A stretch of 15,969 nt of DNA, taken from the NCBI GenBank assembly GCA_035461175.1, contig DATHVR010000037.1:1-15969 (forward strand), in the 5' to 3' direction. Of this stretch, positions 13,818 to 15,969 are shown one piece after another (within the stretch, counting starts at the first letter, position 1; every line of letters begins with the position of its first letter). The translations under genes were made by a program, and so were the position numbers. The stretch is from DATHVR01 sp035461175. GTDB taxonomy: Bacteria > Actinomycetota > Acidimicrobiia > Spongiisociales > ZC4RG35. The notes beneath the pieces are model-generated. The model saw nothing but the letters and a program-made list of their open reading frames with translations. It ran no database searches and was not told the origin of the DNA.

Positions 13818-14456
13818 CTACCCGGCCGGGTCGACCCCGAGGTCGTCGAGAAGCCCCCGCACCCGACGCTCGATCTCGTCGCGGATGGGGCGGGTTCCTT
13901 CGGTCGACTTCCCGGCCGGATCGTCGAGTTCCCAGTCGAGATAACGCTTGCCGGGAATGACCGGACAGGCGTCGCCGCATCCCATCGTGACCACCACGTC
14001 GGCGGCTTCGAGGGTCTCATCCGTCCACGGCTTCGGATAGGCATCGCCGATGTCGATCCCCACCTCACGCATCACCTCGACCGCGGCCGGGTTGACCTCG
14101 GCGCCGGGAGCGGAGCCTCCGGAGAGGACGCTGACCTGATCGCCGGCGAGGTGCTCGAGCCAGCCGGCGGCCATCTGGGAGCGGCCGGCATTGTGAACAC
14201 AGAGGAAGAGGACCGTGGGTTTGGCGGTCATGGTGGTGCCTTTCTGTTTGGCGGCTGCGATCAGGCGCTCCCTGGCGAAGCGCTCCGCGAGAAGTGGAAC
14301 GTAGGTGGTGATGCGGGCGGTGGCCGACAACCGGCTCAGGGAGTCGGCCAGGATGCGTTCGACGGTCTCCCGACCGAACACCCCGGCGAATTCCTGGTGG
14401 AGTCGCCCGGAGGCCTGGCGGAGATAGTCGGTGTGGAGGGCGGTGTCGGTAGGCAT
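13818..14456 (-). CDS. arsC: Arsenate reductase ArsC with N-terminal three-helix bundle
   Basis: A 212-residue protein. Residues about 8-70 form an all-helical domain like the three-helix-bundle dimerisation domain found on actinobacterial arsenate reductases. From residue 76 comes a low-molecular-weight phosphatase fold with the nucleophile Cys86 in the P-loop CVHNAGR, a second cysteine pair in VTMGCGDACP (C160, C164) and the block PGKRYLDWELDDPAG with the conserved aspartates. It should reduce arsenate to arsenite, with mycothiol or a thioredoxin as reductant (inference). Its ATG overlaps the TGA of the upstream ArsR-fusion gene by one base (TGATG), so translation is coupled. An internal ATG at 14231, preceded by AAAGG at 7-nt spacing, would make a stand-alone ArsC. 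No arsenite efflux gene is seen. Confidence 0.92.
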   Translation of the reverse strand: MPTDTALHTDYLRQASGRLHQEFAGVFGRETVERILADSLSRLSATARITTYVPLLAERFARERLIAAAKQKGTTMTAKPTVLFLCVHNAGRSQMAAGWLEHLAGDQVSVLSGGSAPGAEVNPAAVEVMREVGIDIGDAYPKPWTDETLEAADVVVTMGCGDACPVIPGKRYLDWELDDPAGKSTEGTRPIRDEIERRVRGLLDDLGVDPAG

Positions 14457-15169
14457 CAGGTCCTCTCTATCGGGGCGGGCAACGAGGCGTCGGCCCGGCT
14501 TCCTAGGGTTTCCATCCGGGCGGCGATCTCTGCGAAGGCTGCTTCGAAGGCGTCGGACCCCCGGCCGACGGGATCGGGGATCGACCAGTGCGACCTCGGC
14601 CCGGCCAGCGGTGGCTCCGACTCGAGGGCGCGGTCACAGACGGTGATGACCAGGCCCGCCTCCGAGGGAACTGCCTGGTAGCCCTTGGGCTGCATCCCCG
14701 ACAGGTCCAGTCCGAAGCGTCGACCGGCCGCCACCGCAAAGGGGTGGACCTGGTCGGCCGGATCGGTGCCGGCGCTCCAGACCCCGTCGTGTCCACGCGC
14801 CCGCCATAGGGCCTCGGCGAACTGGGAGCGGGCCGAGTTGTGGGTGCAGACGAACACCACCGATTCCGGCGCGGGGGGCCGACGATCGAGTCCCAGCAGC
14901 CTCAGCCCCTCCTCCCGCAGGCACACATAGCGCCGCCGCGAATCACCCTCGGACCGACGCCGCTCGACCAGGCCCGCCTCCTCCAGCGTCTTCAGGTGGA
15001 AGGCCATCAGGTTGCTCGGCATACCCGTCATTGCCGCCAGCTCGCCCGGCGTTCGATCCGACGCGTGGAGAAGATCCGCAATCAGGACCCGGTGCTCGTC
15101 GCTCAGGGCCTGATGAGCTCGAGCACGTAGTTCCAGATCTCGAACACGATCCTCAAATATCTCAACCAT
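14456..15169 (-). CDS. ArsR-type HTH fused to low-molecular-weight phosphatase/arsenate reductase-like domain
   Basis: A 237-residue fusion. Residues about 14-85 are an ArsR/SmtB winged helix with recognition region TPGELAAMTGMPSNLMAFHL and the beta wing VERRRSEGDSRRRYVCL. Residues about 103-225 are an LMW-phosphatase/ArsC-like domain with P-loop CTHNSAR (Cys108 to Arg114) and the general-acid loop HWSIPDP (Asp199). Only three cysteines are present (83, 108, 178). The usual ArsR metalloid motif ELCVCDL is absent, so sensing must work differently. Such fusions are known in actinobacteria. It is the first gene of a two-gene arsenate operon and likely represses its own promoter through the palindrome spanning its start codon. 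Start ATG 15169 fits a leaderless promoter. Confidence 0.9.
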   Translation of the reverse strand: MVEIFEDRVRDLELRARAHQALSDEHRVLIADLLHASDRTPGELAAMTGMPSNLMAFHLKTLEEAGLVERRRSEGDSRRRYVCLREEGLRLLGLDRRPPAPESVVFVCTHNSARSQFAEALWRARGHDGVWSAGTDPADQVHPFAVAAGRRFGLDLSGMQPKGYQAVPSEAGLVITVCDRALESEPPLAGPRSHWSIPDPVGRGSDAFEAAFAEIAARMETLGSRADASLPAPIERT

Positions 15170-15206
15170 TGTTGAGGAATCTAGTCAGATCCGGTGGCGG
15201 CAGCAA
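15151..15206 (-). promoter_or_regulatory. ars operon promoter and ArsR-type operator
   Basis: On the minus strand -35 TTGCTG (15206-15201) and -10 TAGATT (15183-15178) are spaced by 17 bp, and the -10 ends 8 nt before the ATG at 15169. The perfect palindrome CTCAAC-CATT-GTTGAG (15161-15176) has the CTCAA-N6-TTGAG form typical of ArsR/SmtB operators and covers the transcription start and the start codon. A third half-site CCTCAA (15151-15156) lies 10 bp further into the gene. Repressor bound here would block polymerase at +1. Confidence 0.75.
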
Positions 15207-15288
15207 CCCGGGCCGCATTTTTTTTCGGCCGAGTCGGGATCGAGATCATCTCCACCTCCATCCCGAGGAGTCGGCGTCTACCCGCGAC
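15177..15288. other. Intergenic gap with a T8 run
   Basis: The 112-bp gap between the ars promoter and the broken SGNH gene holds the ars -35/-10 and a GGCCG/CGGCC stem (15211-15215, 15226-15230) whose loop contains eight T in a row (15218-15225). The T run is inside the loop rather than after the stem, so it is not a normal terminator. Confidence 0.4.
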
Positions 15289-15862
15289 TTAGCTGCCCGT
15301 GCCCCCGGACGGGTCCAGCAAGGGAGATGCCATCCGCTCTGCTGTCTCGAGCAGGAGCCGTGCCGTGGCCTCGTCCAGAGTTGCATACCAGTCGAACTGG
15401 CGAGGGCTTTCGTCGATGATGGTGGCGGCGATGACGGCAGCGGCGAGGTAGCTCCCCTCGGGTCGAGGATGAGATCCGTCGGAGTCGTGGAGCGCCACGT
15501 GGGACCCGGACCGGAAGTGGGCACGCCAGGCCTCGCCCACCGGCGCCACCTCACCGGCGTAGCGTATGGCGTGGCGTCCACCGCTCCACTTTCGAGGTGG
15601 TCGGACAGCCATGCTCCTCCCGGGGCGATCACGGAGACGGACATCGGGTGCCTGCCGACCTCGACAGGTCGGCGACCATCGTGGGCAAATTGTTGTACGA
15701 GGTGTAGCTGTTCCCGATGAAGAGGACCCGAACCGCGTCGGCACGGTCGCGTGCCACGACGAGGACGCCGACGAGTGCCGCGATCGCGACGAGCCAGACG
15801 AGCATGAAAGAGGAGCGCCGACGGCGCCCCGGAGGCGGCGGGGTGAGTTGATCCTGACTCAT
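15289..15862 (-). pseudogene. Broken SGNH/GDSL-like hydrolase gene
   Basis: The ATG at 15862 has a strong Shine-Dalgarno (GGAGGA, 8 nt upstream). The N-terminus is a Pro/Arg-rich cytoplasmic tail and a signal-anchor (FMLVWLVAIAALVGVLVVA), then SGNH block I, VRVLFIGNSYTSYNNLP with the would-be nucleophile Ser. After SRSAGTR the frame breaks at about 15645 and stops at 15629. Homology continues in the next frame (VSVIAPGGAWLSDH, to about 15573). It then resumes in the third frame from about 15561 (YAGEVAPVGEAW, then LHDSDGSHPRPEGSYLAAAV, the Asp/His block) to the TAA at 15289. Adding one G in CCCGATG would restore GTRMSVSV. Roughly 90-100 middle residues, including the block usually carrying the oxyanion residues, are missing. 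Probably an extracytoplasmic esterase/lipase-like protein once; now dead unless the assembly is wrong. Confidence 0.8.
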
Positions 15863-15925
15863 GCGACTCTCCTCCGACGCCCGCTCGAGAGCCGGCCCGA
15901 ACCTGCCGGCCTCCACCCGGACGGC

Positions 15926-15931
15926 AGCCTA
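15926..15931 (-). promoter_or_regulatory. Weak candidate -10 for the SGNH pseudogene
   Basis: TAGGCT on the minus strand lies 63 nt upstream of the ATG at 15862. No convincing -35 is seen, and the window ends soon after. The rest of 15863-15969 shows nothing else I can support. Confidence 0.2.
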
Positions 15932-15969
15932 TCCAGATCGGGACGCCATTATCAGTCTGCGATGCCCCT

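Noticed and set aside
15211..15230. GGCCG...T8...CGGCC as an intrinsic terminator
   Set aside because: The T run is in the loop, not after the stem. On the minus strand, where the upstream gene is read, it is an A run.

Overview
The window is about 16 kb of very GC-rich DNA with dense genes, strong G/C preference at third codon positions and frequent GTG starts. It reads as a chromosomal segment of an actinomycete-like bacterium. GuaB3, the ArsR-phosphatase fusion, the three-helix-bundle ArsC and the TANNNT promoters placed 6-8 nt before start codons all fit Actinomycetota. A deep lineage such as Acidimicrobiia is my guess and is not proven. No phage, transposase, CRISPR array, rRNA or tRNA was found.

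Layout. 1-660 (+) is the 3' part of a PfkB-family sugar/nucleoside kinase cut by the window edge. It converges on, and overlaps by 30 bp, a minus-strand run of pcrA (DNA helicase), a Nudix hydrolase and a YceH/DUF480 winged-helix protein (4042 down to 631). Upstream of pcrA, a gene-free stretch (4043-4361) holds two tandem 40-bp G-tract/hairpin repeats. The next minus-strand block (10132 down to 4362) is guaB3, guaA, a CheA-type histidine kinase with a C-terminal receiver domain, and a one-pass membrane histidine kinase. A CPBP-family membrane protease (10216-10932, +) diverges from guaB3 and converges on trpS.

trpS (11973-10984, -) has what looks like a complete ribosome-mediated transcription attenuator. 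A 17-bp-spaced promoter fires directly onto the start codon of a 13-residue leader peptide carrying three consecutive Trp codons. Mutually exclusive 1:2, 2:3 and 3:4 pairings follow, and the 3:4 hairpin is a textbook intrinsic terminator with a T tract. This is the most interesting object in the window: tryptophanyl-tRNA synthetase expression would be set by the charging of its own tRNA product, through a leader peptide that appears to be leaderless.

Further right are a DUF2461 protein (-), a possible small membrane protein (+), an AlkB-like dioxygenase (+) and a two-gene arsenate operon (-). The operon is an ArsR-type HTH fused to an arsenate-reductase-like phosphatase, then ArsC with an N-terminal three-helix bundle. 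Its promoter carries an ArsR/SmtB-like CTCAA-N6-TTGAG palindrome over the start codon. The right edge is a broken SGNH-hydrolase gene with a one-base frameshift and an internal deletion.

Functional themes are GMP synthesis (GuaB3 makes XMP, GuaA makes GMP), signal transduction (CheA-REC plus histidine kinase, with no receptor or output gene in view), DNA repair (PcrA, AlkB), tRNA charging under attenuation control, and arsenate detoxification without a visible efflux gene.
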